A stretch of DNA of 64,000 nucleotides from Paragemmobacter kunshanensis (GCF_011059185.1 NZ_JAALFE010000001.1:1-64000), one strand, 5' to 3'; numbered from the stretch's first letter, positions 41,527 to 51,714 are shown. Numbers and translations: made by a program. Notes: a model not told the origin generated them from the sequence alone.

Positions 41527-43749
41527 TCATTTCAACCGCAGCGCATTCAGGGAAACCGTGATCGAAGACAGCGACATCGCCGCCGCCGCCGCAAGGGGCG
41601 TCGCCATCCCCACCAGGGCCAGCGGCACCGCGATCACGTTATAGGCCGCCGAGACCCCGAAATTCTCGACAATCCGCCGCGCCGCCTGACGGCTGATCCG
41701 CAGCGCATCGCCGATGGGCGCCATGTCCTGCCCCAGCAGGACGATGTCCGACGCCACCCGTGCCGCATCCAGCGCACTGGCCGGAGAGATGGACACATGC
41801 GCCGCCGCCAGCGCCGCCGTGTCGTTCAGCCCGTCGCCCACCATCAGCACCCGATGCCCCGCCTGCATCAGCCCCGTCACCGCCGCCGCCTTTTCCGCAG
41901 GCAATGCGCCTGCCGTCCAGTCCTCGATCCCCAGCCGTGCCGCAAGCCCCGCCACCGCGCCCTGCGCATCGCCGGAAATCAGCATCACGCGCAGCCCCTG
42001 CGCGCGCAGGCTGGCCACCGCTTCCGCCGCGCCCGGGCGCAGGCTGTCGGCAAAGGTGAAGGCCCGCGCCGCGCCTTCGCCGGTGCAAAGATAGGTTGCC
42101 GTCGTATCACCCGGTTCGGAACCGCACCATTCCGCCCGGCCCAGACGCACGCGGCGGCCCTTCCAGACCCCCTCGACGCCATAGCCCGGCACCTCGCGCA
42201 GATCCTCCACCCGCGTGGGCGCGATCCCCGCCGCCCGCGCGCCCACCACCAAAGCCTGCGCCAGCGGATGCGAAGACGCCGCCGCCAGCGCCGCCGCCAC
42301 CTCCACCGCCGCGCGGGGATGCTCGCCCAGATTCGTCACCGCAGGCGCGCCCATGGTCAGCGTCCCGGTCTTGTCGAAGACGACCGTATCCACCTCGGCC
42401 ATCCGCTCCAGCGCGGTGCCGTGCTTGATCAGCAACCCCTTGCGGAACAGCTTGCCGCTCGCCGCCGTCACCACGGCAGGCACGGCCAATCCCAGCGCGC
42501 AGGGGCAGGTGATGATCAGGACGGCGGCCGAGATATTGACCGCGAAGCGCAGATCGCCCCCCGTCTTCCACATCCAGAAGCCAAAGGCCCCGAAAGACAG
42601 GATATGCACCAGCGGCGAATACCACCGCGCCGCCCGCTCGGCCAGGGACGTGTAGCGCGTCTTGGCGCTTTCGGCGACGGCCACCAGATCGGCCATGCGG
42701 TGCAAGGAAGATTCGCGCCCCGCCGCCGTCACCCGCACCACCAGCGGCCCGGTCAGGTTCACCTCGCCCGCCGAAACCACCGTCTCGGGCCCGGCGAAGA
42801 CCGGCAGGCTTTCGCCCGTCAGAAGCGACCGGTCCAGCTCCGATTGCCCCTCCACCACCACGCCATCCACCGGCATCCGCCCGCCGGGGCGCACCCGCAC
42901 CAGATCGCCCAGGGCAACCTCGGCAATCGGCAGCGTGACCTCGGCCCCGTCCCGCAGCACCACCGCGCGCGGCACTTCCAGCGCGGCCAGTTCCTCGGCC
43001 GCCGACCGCGCCACCGCCCGCGTGCGATGGTCCAGATAGCGGCCCGCCAGCAGGAAGAAGGACAGCATCACCGCCGCGTCGAAATAGGCGTGATGCCCGC
43101 TGTTCCATGTCTCGAACAGCGAGATGGTCGAGGCAAGGATCAGCGCAAGGCTGATCGGCACATCCATCCCCAGCCGCCCCACCCGCAGGCTCGCCCAGGC
43201 CGATTTGAAGAAGGGCTGCCCCGCGAAAACCACCGTCGGCAGCGCGATGGCCGCCGAAATCCAGTGGAACAGGTCGCGCGTCGCATCCCCCGCCCCCGAC
43301 CAGACGGCAACGGACAAGAGCATGACATTCATCATGCTGAACCCCGCCACGCCCAGCCGCATCAGCAGGTCACGCCCCTGCCTGTCGGTCTCGGTCGCGC
43401 TCAGCAGGCCGGGGTCCAGCTCATGCGCCTCATATCCCACGCCCTTCAGCACGCCGATCAGCCGCTCTGCCGTCACCTCGGGCGCGGCATCCACGCTGAC
43501 GCGGCGCAGGGTCAGGTTCACCCGCGCGCTGCGCACGCCCTCCACCTTCTGCAGGCTCTGCTCCACCAGCGAGATGCAGGCCGCGCAATGCGCCGTGGGC
43601 AGCGACAGCATCAGCCGCGCGCCCTGAACCTCGGCCGCCGCCGCCGCGATGGCCGCCGCACTGGGCGCCGCGATGCAGGCCGGGCAGGCCGAGGCCTGCA
43701 CATGCTCCGGCTCTGCCATGGCACCGGGAAGGGGCGCGGAAATCGTCAT
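41527..43749 (-). CDS. ccoI: copper-transporting P1B-type ATPase CcoI
   Basis: 740 aa. N-terminal ACPAC pair near residue 22, a heavy-metal domain with HCAAC (Cys55, Cys58), eight membrane helices with CPCALG in the sixth, the phosphorylation site DKTGTLT and the hinge VGDGLNDTAAL. The product exports copper for assembly of the CuB site of the cbb3 oxidase. Lies between ccoH and ccoS in one operon. Confidence 0.95.
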   Translation of the reverse strand: MTISAPLPGAMAEPEHVQASACPACIAAPSAAAIAAAAAEVQGARLMLSLPTAHCAACISLVEQSLQKVEGVRSARVNLTLRRVSVDAAPEVTAERLIGVLKGVGYEAHELDPGLLSATETDRQGRDLLMRLGVAGFSMMNVMLLSVAVWSGAGDATRDLFHWISAAIALPTVVFAGQPFFKSAWASLRVGRLGMDVPISLALILASTISLFETWNSGHHAYFDAAVMLSFFLLAGRYLDHRTRAVARSAAEELAALEVPRAVVLRDGAEVTLPIAEVALGDLVRVRPGGRMPVDGVVVEGQSELDRSLLTGESLPVFAGPETVVSAGEVNLTGPLVVRVTAAGRESSLHRMADLVAVAESAKTRYTSLAERAARWYSPLVHILSFGAFGFWMWKTGGDLRFAVNISAAVLIITCPCALGLAVPAVVTAASGKLFRKGLLIKHGTALERMAEVDTVVFDKTGTLTMGAPAVTNLGEHPRAAVEVAAALAAASSHPLAQALVVGARAAGIAPTRVEDLREVPGYGVEGVWKGRRVRLGRAEWCGSEPGDTTATYLCTGEGAARAFTFADSLRPGAAEAVASLRAQGLRVMLISGDAQGAVAGLAARLGIEDWTAGALPAEKAAAVTGLMQAGHRVLMVGDGLNDTAALAAAHVSISPASALDAARVASDIVLLGQDMAPIGDALRISRQAARRIVENFGVSAAYNVIAVPLALVGMATPLAAAAAMSLSSITVSLNALRLK

Positions 43750-43753
43750 GGCC

Positions 43754-44218
43754 TTACCCCTGCGCCTCGTCCCGCACGAACAGTTCCAGCCGCTGCCGGA
43801 ACAGCGTGCCGTCCGTCGCCACCGCTTCGACCTTCAGCATCCATTTCCCCCGCGCCAGCGCCAGATCCGCCTCCCAGACCCCTGCCACCCGCGTCAGGAC
43901 CGGACGCTGGTCGTCATTCGCGGCCGTCGTCCGCCCCACCAGCACCTCCAGCGACTGCACCACCGCCGGCAGGCCATCGGCATCCGTCACGGTCAGCGTC
44001 AGGCGCCCATCGCGATAGTCCGGCACCGCCGTCCAGCCCAGCGCCTCTTGCGCGCGGCGCTCCACATCGAAGGTCTGGCTCGCGACATAGCCATTGGCCA
44101 CTTCCAGCCCCGGGAATGTGCGGATCGCCTGCCAGGCCATCACCAGATTGACCGCGATGATCACGCCAAAGGCCCCCACCGCGATTGCCAGAACATGCCG
44201 CCCCTTCAGTTCCGCCAT
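43754..44218 (-). CDS. ccoH: cbb3 oxidase assembly protein CcoH
   Basis: 154 aa from ATG 44218. One N-terminal membrane helix (HVLAIAVGAFGVIIAVNLVM) followed by a periplasmic beta-sandwich domain with VANGYVASQTFD, typical of the FixH family. It stabilises cbb3 assembly intermediates. It is one base after ccoG and 4 bases before ccoI. Confidence 0.92.
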   Translation of the reverse strand: MAELKGRHVLAIAVGAFGVIIAVNLVMAWQAIRTFPGLEVANGYVASQTFDVERRAQEALGWTAVPDYRDGRLTLTVTDADGLPAVVQSLEVLVGRTTAANDDQRPVLTRVAGVWEADLALARGKWMLKVEAVATDGTLFRQRLELFVRDEAQG

Positions 44219-44219
44219 G

Positions 44220-45650
44220 TCACTGCCCCTTTCCGTTGAAGACCGTATCATGATGCACGCGCGATGTCCCCCGCGTGTCGGAAACCCACAGCCGCAGATC
44301 CGTCCGGTCCGAGGTGGCCCCCGCCGATCCCGGGGCCGCCTCGATATAGACGCGCTGCTGCATCGTCTCGTTGGCGGGCACGCGCACCAGCGCATCCTCG
44401 GTCCCCTCCAGCCGCAGCACCAGCCCGGCCTCGGATGTCACCGCGATGGAGAACAGCGCATCATCCCCCGTCTTGTTGCGCAGCCGCAGGTCATAGGTGT
44501 TGCGGATCGTGCCATCCGACAGCGTCACGAAGGTCGGGTTGCGGACCGGCGTCACGTTCACGTCGATATCCGACCGCAGGAACAAGGCCACCACCAGCGC
44601 GATCCCCACGCCAGCCCAAAGCGTGGTGTAAAGGATCGTGCGCGGCCGGAAGACATGCGTCCAGACAGATTTCGGCGCCTTGCCCTCGCGCTCGCGCACC
44701 TCGTCCGTCAGGGCCATATAGCCGATCAGGTCGCGCGGCTTGCCGATCTTGTCCATCGTGTCGTTGCAGGCGTCGATGCACAGCCCGCAGGTGATGCAGG
44801 CCAGCTGCTGGCCGTTGCGGATATCAATCCCCATCGGGCAGACATTCACGCAGGCCATGCAGTCGATGCAATCGCCCTGCCCTTCCGGCACCGCGCCCTT
44901 GTGCAGCTTGCCGCGCGGCTCGCCCCGCCATTCGCGATAGGCGATGGTCAGCGTGTCCTCGTCCATCATCGCGGCCTGGATGCGCGGCCAGGGGCAGGCA
45001 TAGATGCACATCTGTTCCCGCGCGAAACCGCCGAAGGCAAAGGTCGTCGCGGCAAGGATGAACATCGTCGTATAGGCGATGGGATGGGCATTGCCCGTCA
45101 CCAGATCGACGGCCAGCGTCGGCGCATCGGTGAAATAGAAGATCCACGCCCCCCCGGTGGCCAGCCCGATCAGGAACCAGATCGTCCACTTGACCGCGCG
45201 CTTCCTGATCTTCTCGCCATCCCAGCCCTGCCGATGCAGGCGGATCCGGGCGTTCCTGTCCCCCTCGACCCAGCGTTCGACAAGGATATAAAGGTCCGTC
45301 CACACCGTCTGCGGGCAGGCATAGCCGCACCAGACCCGCCCCGCGGCGGAGGTGAACAGGAACAGCCCCAACCCCGCCATGATCAACAGACCGGCCACGA
45401 AATAGAATTCATGCGGCCAGATCTCGATCATGAAGAAGAAGAACCGCCGGTTCGCCATGTCGATCAGCACCGCCTGATCCGGCAGATGCGGGCCACGGTC
45501 CCACCTGATCCAGGGCGTCAGGTAATAGATGCCCAGCGTCACCGCCATGATCCACCACTTCATCGTGCGGAAATTGCCCTTCACCCGGCGCGGAAAGATC
45601 GGCTCGCGCGCGGTGTAAAGGCTTTGCGGTTCGGTATCGGGGCTGGTCAC
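44220..45650 (-). CDS. ccoG: cbb3 oxidase assembly ferredoxin-type protein CcoG
   Basis: 476 aa from GTG 45650 (GGAGA 6-7 nt upstream); longer starts have no ribosome site. Five or so membrane helices, WCGYACPQTVW and YACPWPRIQ motifs, and two 4Fe-4S ferredoxin motifs, CIDCMACVNVCP and CITCGLCIDAC, then an Ig-like periplasmic tail. CcoG reduces copper for delivery to the oxidase. First gene of ccoGHIS, with an FNR box 59 bp upstream. Confidence 0.95.
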   Translation of the reverse strand: MTSPDTEPQSLYTAREPIFPRRVKGNFRTMKWWIMAVTLGIYYLTPWIRWDRGPHLPDQAVLIDMANRRFFFFMIEIWPHEFYFVAGLLIMAGLGLFLFTSAAGRVWCGYACPQTVWTDLYILVERWVEGDRNARIRLHRQGWDGEKIRKRAVKWTIWFLIGLATGGAWIFYFTDAPTLAVDLVTGNAHPIAYTTMFILAATTFAFGGFAREQMCIYACPWPRIQAAMMDEDTLTIAYREWRGEPRGKLHKGAVPEGQGDCIDCMACVNVCPMGIDIRNGQQLACITCGLCIDACNDTMDKIGKPRDLIGYMALTDEVREREGKAPKSVWTHVFRPRTILYTTLWAGVGIALVVALFLRSDIDVNVTPVRNPTFVTLSDGTIRNTYDLRLRNKTGDDALFSIAVTSEAGLVLRLEGTEDALVRVPANETMQQRVYIEAAPGSAGATSDRTDLRLWVSDTRGTSRVHHDTVFNGKGQ

Positions 45651-45708
45651 GGGACTCTCCGGTCGCTGGCTATGGGCTTCGGTATCGGCTGACGCCGGAC
45701 CCGCTGCC

Positions 45709-45722
45709 TTGACCCATATCAA
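45709..45722 (-). promoter_or_regulatory. FNR box for ccoGHIS
   Basis: TTGACCCATATCAA fits TTGAY-N4-ATCAA. Its centre is about 65 bp before the ccoG GTG, so a start at +1 placed 41.5 bp away would give a leader of about 24 nt. The regulator FnrL is encoded in this window. Confidence 0.8.
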
Positions 45723-45894
45723 AAACGCATCCGCAATGCAGGTTTCCGGCTGCGACATGGCGGCACGGCAGGCCCTTCCCCCCCGCCGATCCCGGCCCCG
45801 CGCGATCACCATTTCGTCATCGCGGGAAACGGCCTGCCCCCTTCCTGCGTATCGCCATCAGACGGACCCACGACCCCGAGTGTGAGGCACAGAC

Positions 45895-46611
45895 ATGCTT
45901 TCCCTTCTGCTCGCCTATGGCGCGGGCCTTCTCACCCTCATCAACCCCTGCGTCCTGCCGATCCTGCCCATCGTGCTGGCCACCGCACTCTCGGCCGACC
46001 GCCGCGCCCCCCTGCGCCTTGCCCTTGGCATGAGCCTGTCCTTCGTCGCCCTCGGCCTTGGCCTTTCCGCCGCGGGCCCGGGCCTTGGCCTGTCGCCCGA
46101 CACGGCCGCCCGCGCGGCGGCCCTTCTGATGGCCGCCTTCGGCCTTGTCATGCTTGTCCCCGCCTTCGCCGCCCGCTTCGCCACGGCCACGGCGGGCCTC
46201 GCCGCCCGCGCCGACAGGGGCCTCGGGGCGGATTGGGCCTCCTCGCCCACCGGCCAGATCGCGGGCGGCCTCCTCCTCGGCGCGGTCTGGAGCCCCTGCA
46301 TCGGCCCCACCCTCGGCGCGGCCATCTCGCTGGCCGCCCAGCGGACCGACCTCCTCGGTGCAGGCCTCACGATGGCGGCCTTCGCCGCGGGCGTCTCGAC
46401 CCTGATCCTTGGCCTCGCCTATTGCGCGAAATCGCGCCTGCAGGCCCGCAAGGCCCTGCTGACGCGCCTTGCGCCCAAGGCCCGCCCGATCCTCGGCGCG
46501 GCCTTCCTGGCCGTGGGCCTTTTTCTCTGGTCCGGCCTGAACCACCCGGTCGAGGCATGGCTTCTCGATACCCTTCCCCCCTGGCTTACCGATCTTTCGG
46601 TCGCCCTCTGA
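45895..46611 (+). CDS. ccdA: CcdA/DsbD-like membrane thiol transporter
   Basis: 238 aa, six membrane helices with two Pro-Cys-Pro motifs: NPCVLP in the first helix and SPCIGP in the fourth. These cysteines carry electrons from cytoplasmic thioredoxin across the membrane. The next gene is a periplasmic thioredoxin, its likely acceptor. The pair lies between ccoGHIS and ccoNOQP, so they probably keep haem-binding CxxCH thiols or copper-site cysteines reduced for cbb3 assembly. Confidence 0.85.
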   Translation: MLSLLLAYGAGLLTLINPCVLPILPIVLATALSADRRAPLRLALGMSLSFVALGLGLSAAGPGLGLSPDTAARAAALLMAAFGLVMLVPAFAARFATATAGLAARADRGLGADWASSPTGQIAGGLLLGAVWSPCIGPTLGAAISLAAQRTDLLGAGLTMAAFAAGVSTLILGLAYCAKSRLQARKALLTRLAPKARPILGAAFLAVGLFLWSGLNHPVEAWLLDTLPPWLTDLSVAL

Positions 46612-46634
46612 TCCCGCAGCGAAAGGACACCCCA

Positions 46635-47057
46635 ATGATCACCCGCCGCCACCTGCTTCTTGCCTCTGCCGCCAGCCTTGCCCTTGCCCCCCTGCCCCTG
46701 CGGGCCGAGATGCCTAAACTTTTCTACACCCCAGGCCTCGCGGAAAAGGACATGGCCGAAGGCCGCGTCATCCTTCTGGATTTCTGGGCAAGCTGGTGTT
46801 CCACCTGCCGCGCGCAGGTCCGCGTGATGGAAGAGTTGCGCGCCGAAAACCCCGCCTATGACAAGGCCATCCGCTTCATCACCGTGGACTGGGACGAATA
46901 CGGCGACGGCGACCTGTCCCGCAAACTCCAGATCCCCCGCCGCTCTACCCTTGTGCTGCTGAAGGGTGAAACCGAACTCGGCCGCACGGTCGCGGGCACC
47001 TCGCGCCAGGAAATCAAGGCCCTGCTCGATGCGGGCCTTGCCGCCGCCGGGGCCTGA
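46635..47057 (+). CDS. periplasmic thioredoxin-like protein with twin-arginine-like signal
   Basis: 140 aa. Signal MITRRHLLLASAASLALAP contains a TRRHLLL twin-arginine-like motif, unusual for a thioredoxin. The active site is WASWCSTC in an otherwise normal thioredoxin fold (LLDFWASWC, cis-Pro in PRRSTLV). It begins 23 nt after ccdA; likely receives electrons from it. Expected role in cytochrome c or copper-centre maturation. Confidence 0.85.
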   Translation: MITRRHLLLASAASLALAPLPLRAEMPKLFYTPGLAEKDMAEGRVILLDFWASWCSTCRAQVRVMEELRAENPAYDKAIRFITVDWDEYGDGDLSRKLQIPRRSTLVLLKGETELGRTVAGTSRQEIKALLDAGLAAAGA

Positions 47058-47070
47058 GGGCCATGAAAAC

Positions 47071-47181
47071 GGCGGGGCCTTTCGACCCCGCCGCCCGATA
47101 GTCAGGCACCGGCACCCCCAGGAAACGCGCGAACAGGTGGGGCGCCGGTGCCGTCGCCCGGCGGGTTTGATCCCGCCGGGA
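47071..47181. terminator. hairpins between convergent thioredoxin and ccoP genes
   Basis: GGCGGGG/CCCCGCC (47071-47092) and GCACCGGC/GCCGGTGC-type and CCGGCGGG/CCCGCCGG stems follow within 110 bp. They close off the rightward and leftward transcripts. Confidence 0.5.
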
Positions 47182-47191
47182 ACCCGTCAGA

Positions 47192-48073
47192 TCATTCGCC
47201 GCCGCCGCGGGAATGGACATAGGCCGCCACCGCCCGGATCTCGTCCTCGGTCAGACGCCCGGCCCAGGCCGGCATCACGCCGAAGCGGGCATAGGTGACC
47301 GTTTCCTTGATCTTCTCGCGGCTGCCGCCATAAAGCCAGATCGCATCGTTCAGCGCGGGTGCGCCCTGCGTCCGGTCGCCCTCGCCCGCCTCCATGTGAC
47401 AGGCGGCGCAGTTGTCGGCAAAGACCGTGGCCCCCTCGACGGCCAGCGTGGCATCATGCTCCTGCCCCGAAATGGCCAGCACATGTTCCACCACCGCGTC
47501 GATCTGGGCCGGCTCCAGCAACCCGTCCACGCCGAATTTCGGCATTTCCGAATAGCGGGCATCCGGGTCCGTGGTGTTGCGGATGCCGTGGGTGATGGTC
47601 AGGTGGATATCCTCGATGGTCCCCCCCCACAGCCAATCGTCATCCAGCAGGCTGGGATAGCCCTTGCCCTCCACACCCGCCGCGCCCGATCCGTGGCACT
47701 GCGCGCAATAGGTGCGGAACACCGCGCCCCCGGCCGGTTCGGCATAGGCCATCAGCGTCTGGTCCGTGGGGATGGAGGTCAGCGGCGCGGCGATGAGCTG
47801 CGCCTTGATCTCGGCATTGGCCGCATCGAAACGCTCGATCTCGGCCGCCACATCCGCGCGGGTGCTGGCGCCCAGCACCCCCGGCGTCGCCCCGTTGATC
47901 AGGGGCCAGGCCGGATAGGCGATCATGTAGCCCACCGCCCAGACAATGCAGGCATAGAAGGTCCAGACCCACCAGCGCGGCATCGGGTTGTTGTATTCCT
48001 CGATGCCATCCCAGCTATGGCCGGTCGTCTCGACCTGCGCGCCGGGCTTCTTCGTCACTTGCTTGGCGCACAT
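47192..48073 (-). CDS. ccoP: cbb3 oxidase dihaem cytochrome subunit CcoP
   Basis: 293 aa. One N-terminal membrane helix after [17 protein letters not shown]; two haem-c sites, CAQCH at 123-127 and CAACH at 222-226, with Met axial ligands ([12 protein letters not shown]). Passes electrons from soluble and membrane cytochromes to CcoO and CcoN. Last gene of ccoNOQP. Confidence 0.96.
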   Translation of the reverse strand: MCAKQVTKKPGAQVETTGHSWDGIEEYNNPMPRWWVWTFYACIVWAVGYMIAYPAWPLINGATPGVLGASTRADVAAEIERFDAANAEIKAQLIAAPLTSIPTDQTLMAYAEPAGGAVFRTYCAQCHGSGAAGVEGKGYPSLLDDDWLWGGTIEDIHLTITHGIRNTTDPDARYSEMPKFGVDGLLEPAQIDAVVEHVLAISGQEHDATLAVEGATVFADNCAACHMEAGEGDRTQGAPALNDAIWLYGGSREKIKETVTYARFGVMPAWAGRLTEDEIRAVAAYVHSRGGGE

Positions 48074-48076
48074 CTC

Positions 48077-48301
48077 TCACGCCTCCTTCTGGCTGCGGGC
48101 GCCGTCCGTGGCGCGGGGCTGCCCGCGCCCGGCATCGCCAGCCGGTTTCGTCTCGTTTCGGAAGATCGAGCTTGCGGCATCGTCATGCAGCGGCTTGCTG
48201 CCGGGCCGGAAGGCCCAGGCAACCACGCCCAGGAAGATCAGCGTCAGCGCCACCAGCGCCCAGCTGTCCGCGAACTCCCTCAGAAAGCTGTAGGTTTCCA
48301 T
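48077..48301 (-). CDS. ccoQ: cbb3 oxidase subunit CcoQ
   Basis: 74 aa, one membrane helix (SWALVALTLIFLGVVAWAF) then a polar tail with PGSKPLHDDAAS. Small subunit that protects or signals from the oxidase; in Rhodobacter it links oxygen to photosynthesis gene control. Between ccoO and ccoP with only 3 nt to ccoP. Confidence 0.9.
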   Translation of the reverse strand: METYSFLREFADSWALVALTLIFLGVVAWAFRPGSKPLHDDAASSIFRNETKPAGDAGRGQPRATDGARSQKEA

Positions 48302-48313
48302 CCCCAGCCCCCC

Positions 48314-49039
48314 TTACCGGCTCGCATCCGGGGTAAAGGTCGAAAAGTCGACCATCGTCCCCAGAACCTGCAGATAGGCGATCAGCGCATCCATCTCCGT
48401 CAGCTGCGGCTGCCCGTCGAAATTCGACACATTGGCCTTGGCATAGCGCTCCTGCAGGCCCGCATAATCGCTGTTCGGGTCGCCCTGCGCCGTGAAGTCC
48501 GCCACCGCGTTCTCCATCATCGCGTCGTCATAGGGCACGCCGACGATGCGATGCGTCGCCATGATGCCCTCGATATAGCGCCCGTCGATCTCGCGGTTCA
48601 GCAGATAGCCGTATTTCGGCATCACCGATTCCGGCACCACGCTTTGCGGATTGGTCAGGTGATCCACATGCCAGGCGTCCGAATAGCGCCCGCCCACCCG
48701 GGCCAGATCCGGCCCGGTCCGCTTCGATCCCCACTGGAAGGGGTGATCGTATTTCGACTCGGCCGCCAGGCTGTAATGGCCATAGCGTTCGACCTCGTCC
48801 CGCATGGGGCGGATCATCTGGCTGTGGCAGACATAGCAACCCTCGCGGATATAGATGTCGCGCCCGGCCAGTTCCAAGGGCGTGTAGGGGCGCACCCCTT
48901 CCACATCCTCGATCGTGTTCTCCAGATAGAACAGAGGCACGATCTGCACGATCCCCCCGATGGTCACCACCAGGAAAGACAGGACCAGAAGCAGGGTCGC
49001 ATGGGTTTCAATCGCCTTGTGCTTGTCAAGAAAAGCCAT
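48314..49039 (-). CDS. ccoO: cbb3 oxidase monohaem subunit CcoO
   Basis: 241 aa. N-terminal membrane anchor, haem-c site CYVCH at 68-72 and [10 protein letters not shown] supplying the Met ligand. Receives electrons from CcoP. Second gene of the operon, 15 nt after ccoN. Confidence 0.96.
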   Translation of the reverse strand: MAFLDKHKAIETHATLLLVLSFLVVTIGGIVQIVPLFYLENTIEDVEGVRPYTPLELAGRDIYIREGCYVCHSQMIRPMRDEVERYGHYSLAAESKYDHPFQWGSKRTGPDLARVGGRYSDAWHVDHLTNPQSVVPESVMPKYGYLLNREIDGRYIEGIMATHRIVGVPYDDAMMENAVADFTAQGDPNSDYAGLQERYAKANVSNFDGQPQLTEMDALIAYLQVLGTMVDFSTFTPDASR

Positions 49040-49054
49040 TTCTCATGCCCCCCC

Positions 49055-50659
49055 TTATTCTGCCGGAACGAAGTTGTTGGCGTTGACGGGCGCCTTCGCA
49101 GGCTGCGCCCGCACCGTCATGTACAGGTTGTAGGCCATGATCAGCGCGCCGGTCAGGAACATCGCCCCGCCCAGGCCCCGCACGACATACATCGGGAACT
49201 TCGCGGCCACCGTGTCGGCGAAGGCGTTCACAAGGAACCCGTTCGCATCCACTTCGCGCCACATCAGGCCTTCCATGATGCCCGTCACCCACATCGACGA
49301 GGCGTAGAGAACGATCCCGATCGTCGCCAGCCAGAAGTGCCAGGAGACCAGCTTCAGGCTATACAGCCCATCCCGGTTCCACAGCCGCGGCGTCAGGAAG
49401 TAAAGCGCCCCGAAGGTGATCATCCCGTTCCAGCCCAGCGCGCCCGAATGCACGTGGCCGATGGTCCAGTCGGTATAGTGGCTGAGCGAGTTCACCGCCT
49501 TGATGGACATCATCGGTCCCTCGAAGGTGGACATCCCGTAAAAACCCACCGAAACCACCATCATGCGGATGATCGGATCGGTGCGCAGCTTGTCCCAGGC
49601 GCCCGACAGCGTCATCAGCCCGTTGATCATGCCCCCCCAGGACGGCATCCACAGCATGACCGAGAAGGTCATGCCAAGGGTCGATGCCCAATCCGGCAGC
49701 GCGGTATAGTGCAGGTGGTGCGGACCGGCCCAGATATACAGGAAGATCAGCGCCCAGAAGTGGATGATCGACAGCTTGTAGCTGAAGACAGGCCGTTCCG
49801 CCTGCTTCGGCACGAAGTAGTACATCATCCCCAGGAAGCCCGCGGTCAGGAAGAAGCCCACCGCGTTATGGCCATACCACCACTGGATCATCGCATCCTG
49901 CACGCCCGCCGTGACCTGCACGGATTGCGACGAGAAGATGGAAACCGGGATGGCCAGGTTGTTGCCCAGATGCAGCATCGCGATCGTCACGATGAAGGAC
50001 AGGTAGAACCAGTTCGCCACATAGATATGCGGCTCTTTCCGGTTGATCAGCGTGCCCATGAACACCGCGAGGAAGGCCAGCCAGACCACCACGATCCACC
50101 AGTCGATATACCAGACCGTCTCGGCATATTCCTTGGATTGCGTGCCGCCCAGCACATAGCTCGTCGCCGCCAGCACGATCATCAGCTGCCAGCCCCAGAA
50201 CACGAACCAGGCCAGGTTCCCGCCCCAAAGCCGCGCCGCGCTGGTGCGCTGCACCACATAGAAGGCCGACATGATCAGCGCATTGCCGCCAAAGGCAAAG
50301 ATCACCGCGCTGGTATGCAGCGGGCGCAACCGGCCAAAGTTCAATATGCCCTGCGACCACTCGAAGTTGAGCGCCGGAAAGGCCAGCTGGAACGCGATGA
50401 ACACGCCCACCAGAAAGCCGACAACGCCCCAGAACGTCGTCGCGATCACACCGGCGCGCACCACGCCGTCCAGATATTCGCCTTGATTGGCCACCTTCGG
50501 CTCGCCCATCGTGCGCAGCGTCCAGATGAAGGTCAGACCCGCGGCCAGCATGACCACGATGGCGTTGACCTGATAGGCCAGATCGTGCGCGTAATTGGTG
50601 GCGATGGCGGCAAAGACCGCGATCACCCCCAGCACGATCAGTTTCAGATAATCCCACAT
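49055..50659 (-). CDS. ccoN: cbb3 oxidase catalytic subunit CcoN
   Basis: 534 aa, 12-14 membrane helices of the haem-copper oxidase fold. [14 protein letters not shown] holds the CuB histidine pair, [13 protein letters not shown] carries another CuB-site His, and [14 protein letters not shown] supplies haem ligands. Reduces O2 to water with high affinity. Start 104 bp from the nearer FNR box, so microaerobic induction by FnrL is expected. Confidence 0.96.
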   Translation of the reverse strand: MWDYLKLIVLGVIAVFAAIATNYAHDLAYQVNAIVVMLAAGLTFIWTLRTMGEPKVANQGEYLDGVVRAGVIATTFWGVVGFLVGVFIAFQLAFPALNFEWSQGILNFGRLRPLHTSAVIFAFGGNALIMSAFYVVQRTSAARLWGGNLAWFVFWGWQLMIVLAATSYVLGGTQSKEYAETVWYIDWWIVVVWLAFLAVFMGTLINRKEPHIYVANWFYLSFIVTIAMLHLGNNLAIPVSIFSSQSVQVTAGVQDAMIQWWYGHNAVGFFLTAGFLGMMYYFVPKQAERPVFSYKLSIIHFWALIFLYIWAGPHHLHYTALPDWASTLGMTFSVMLWMPSWGGMINGLMTLSGAWDKLRTDPIIRMMVVSVGFYGMSTFEGPMMSIKAVNSLSHYTDWTIGHVHSGALGWNGMITFGALYFLTPRLWNRDGLYSLKLVSWHFWLATIGIVLYASSMWVTGIMEGLMWREVDANGFLVNAFADTVAAKFPMYVVRGLGGAMFLTGALIMAYNLYMTVRAQPAKAPVNANNFVPAE

Positions 50660-50762
50660 TTTGCGTCCCTTCGTCTCCTGGCCCCGTCAGACCCGGACGA
50701 ATCCGGTCCCGCAGGGCACTTTGCGACTGGTCCGCTTTTGCAGGCGCGGGCCATCCGATGCC

Positions 50763-50776
50763 TTGATCCATGTCAA
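50763..50776. promoter_or_regulatory. FNR box 1 in the ccoN-usp intergenic region
   Basis: TTGATCCATGTCAA fits TTGAT-N4-RTCAA. Centred about 110 bp before the ccoN start, so it is the likely activator site for ccoNOQP. Confidence 0.8.
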
Positions 50777-50794
50777 CACCTGGCGGGGTCCGCC

Positions 50795-50808
50795 TTGACC
50801 TCAATCAA
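50795..50808. promoter_or_regulatory. FNR box 2 in the ccoN-usp intergenic region
   Basis: TTGACCTCAATCAA fits TTGAY-N4-ATCAA. Centred 64 bp before the usp ATG, so it is likely to drive usp (+1 would fall near 50843). The two boxes are 32 bp apart centre to centre. Confidence 0.8.
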
Positions 50809-50865
50809 AGAAATGTCTGATCCACGGGATTATTCCTCGGTCCATCAAATGGAAGGAGGCATCCC

Positions 50866-51714
50866 ATGGCCTACAAAAGCCTGTTGACCGTCGCCACAAG
50901 CGCGGAACGTTGTGATCTTGCCATTACCGGCGCCGCGGCCCTTGCCACGGCCCATGACGCGCATCTCGACATTCTCGCCCTTGGCGTGGACCGCACGCAG
51001 GTGGGCTATTCCTATGTCGGGTCGGGGGCCGTCATCCTTCAGGCCGCGCTCGACCGCGCCGAACAGGAAGCCAAGGAGATCGAGGCGGCGGCCCGCGCCG
51101 CCATCGGCGAACAGCAACCCACCCTGCGCTGGACGGTCGAGGCCGCGATGACCCAGCTTGGCACGCTGACCGATCTCGTGGCCCAGCGCGCCCGATTCGC
51201 CGATCTGGTCGTCCTGCCCCGCCCCTATGGCGCGAACCAGGGACCTGAGGCCGAAGCCGTGGTCGAGGCCGCGCTTTTCGAAGGCCAGGCCCCGGTTCTG
51301 ATCCTGCCGGAAACCGGCGCGGGCCATGCCGCCGCCCCCCGCCGCATCGTCATCGCCTGGAACCAGAGCGCCGAGGCCATGGTCGCCGTCCGCAAGGCGC
51401 TGCCGATGCTGAAACTGGCCGATCTGGTCAACATCGCGGTGATCGACCCGCCCCAGCACGGGGCCGAACGCTCCGATCCCGGCGGGATGCTGTGCCAGAT
51501 GCTGGTGCGCCACGGCGTCAAGGCCGAGGTCTCGGTGCTGGCCCGCACCCTGCCCCGGATATCCGAGGTTCTGGCCCGCCATGTCCGCGACATGAACGCC
51601 GATCTTCTGGTGATGGGCGCCTATGGCCATTCCCGCTTCCGCGAGGCGATCCTGGGCGGCGCCACGCGCAACATGCTCGAACAGGCCGAAGTGCCGGTGC
51701 TGATGGCGCATTGA
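50866..51714 (+). CDS. tandem universal stress protein, FnrL-linked
   Basis: 282 aa with two Usp domains (about 1-145 and 150-282). The second has the ATP-binding G-2X-G-9X-G(S/T) pattern in MGAYGHSRFREAILGGATRN; the first ends PVLILPE without it. Usp proteins beside cbb3 genes help survival under low oxygen. GGAGG precedes the ATG. Confidence 0.85.
   Translation: MAYKSLLTVATSAERCDLAITGAAALATAHDAHLDILALGVDRTQVGYSYVGSGAVILQAALDRAEQEAKEIEAAARAAIGEQQPTLRWTVEAAMTQLGTLTDLVAQRARFADLVVLPRPYGANQGPEAEAVVEAALFEGQAPVLILPETGAGHAAAPRRIVIAWNQSAEAMVAVRKALPMLKLADLVNIAVIDPPQHGAERSDPGGMLCQMLVRHGVKAEVSVLARTLPRISEVLARHVRDMNADLLVMGAYGHSRFREAILGGATRNMLEQAEVPVLMAH

Noticed and set aside
41350-44151. A 933-codon plus-strand frame over ccoI/ccoH
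   Set aside because: Antisense to ccoS-ccoI-ccoH, which carry all expected motifs; composition is Arg/Pro/His rich and not protein-like.
47213-50887. A 1224-codon open frame on the plus strand across ccoP-ccoN
   Set aside because: It is antisense to the clear ccoNOQP genes, rich in His/Arg/Pro, and has no ribosome site; a by-product of high GC codon use.
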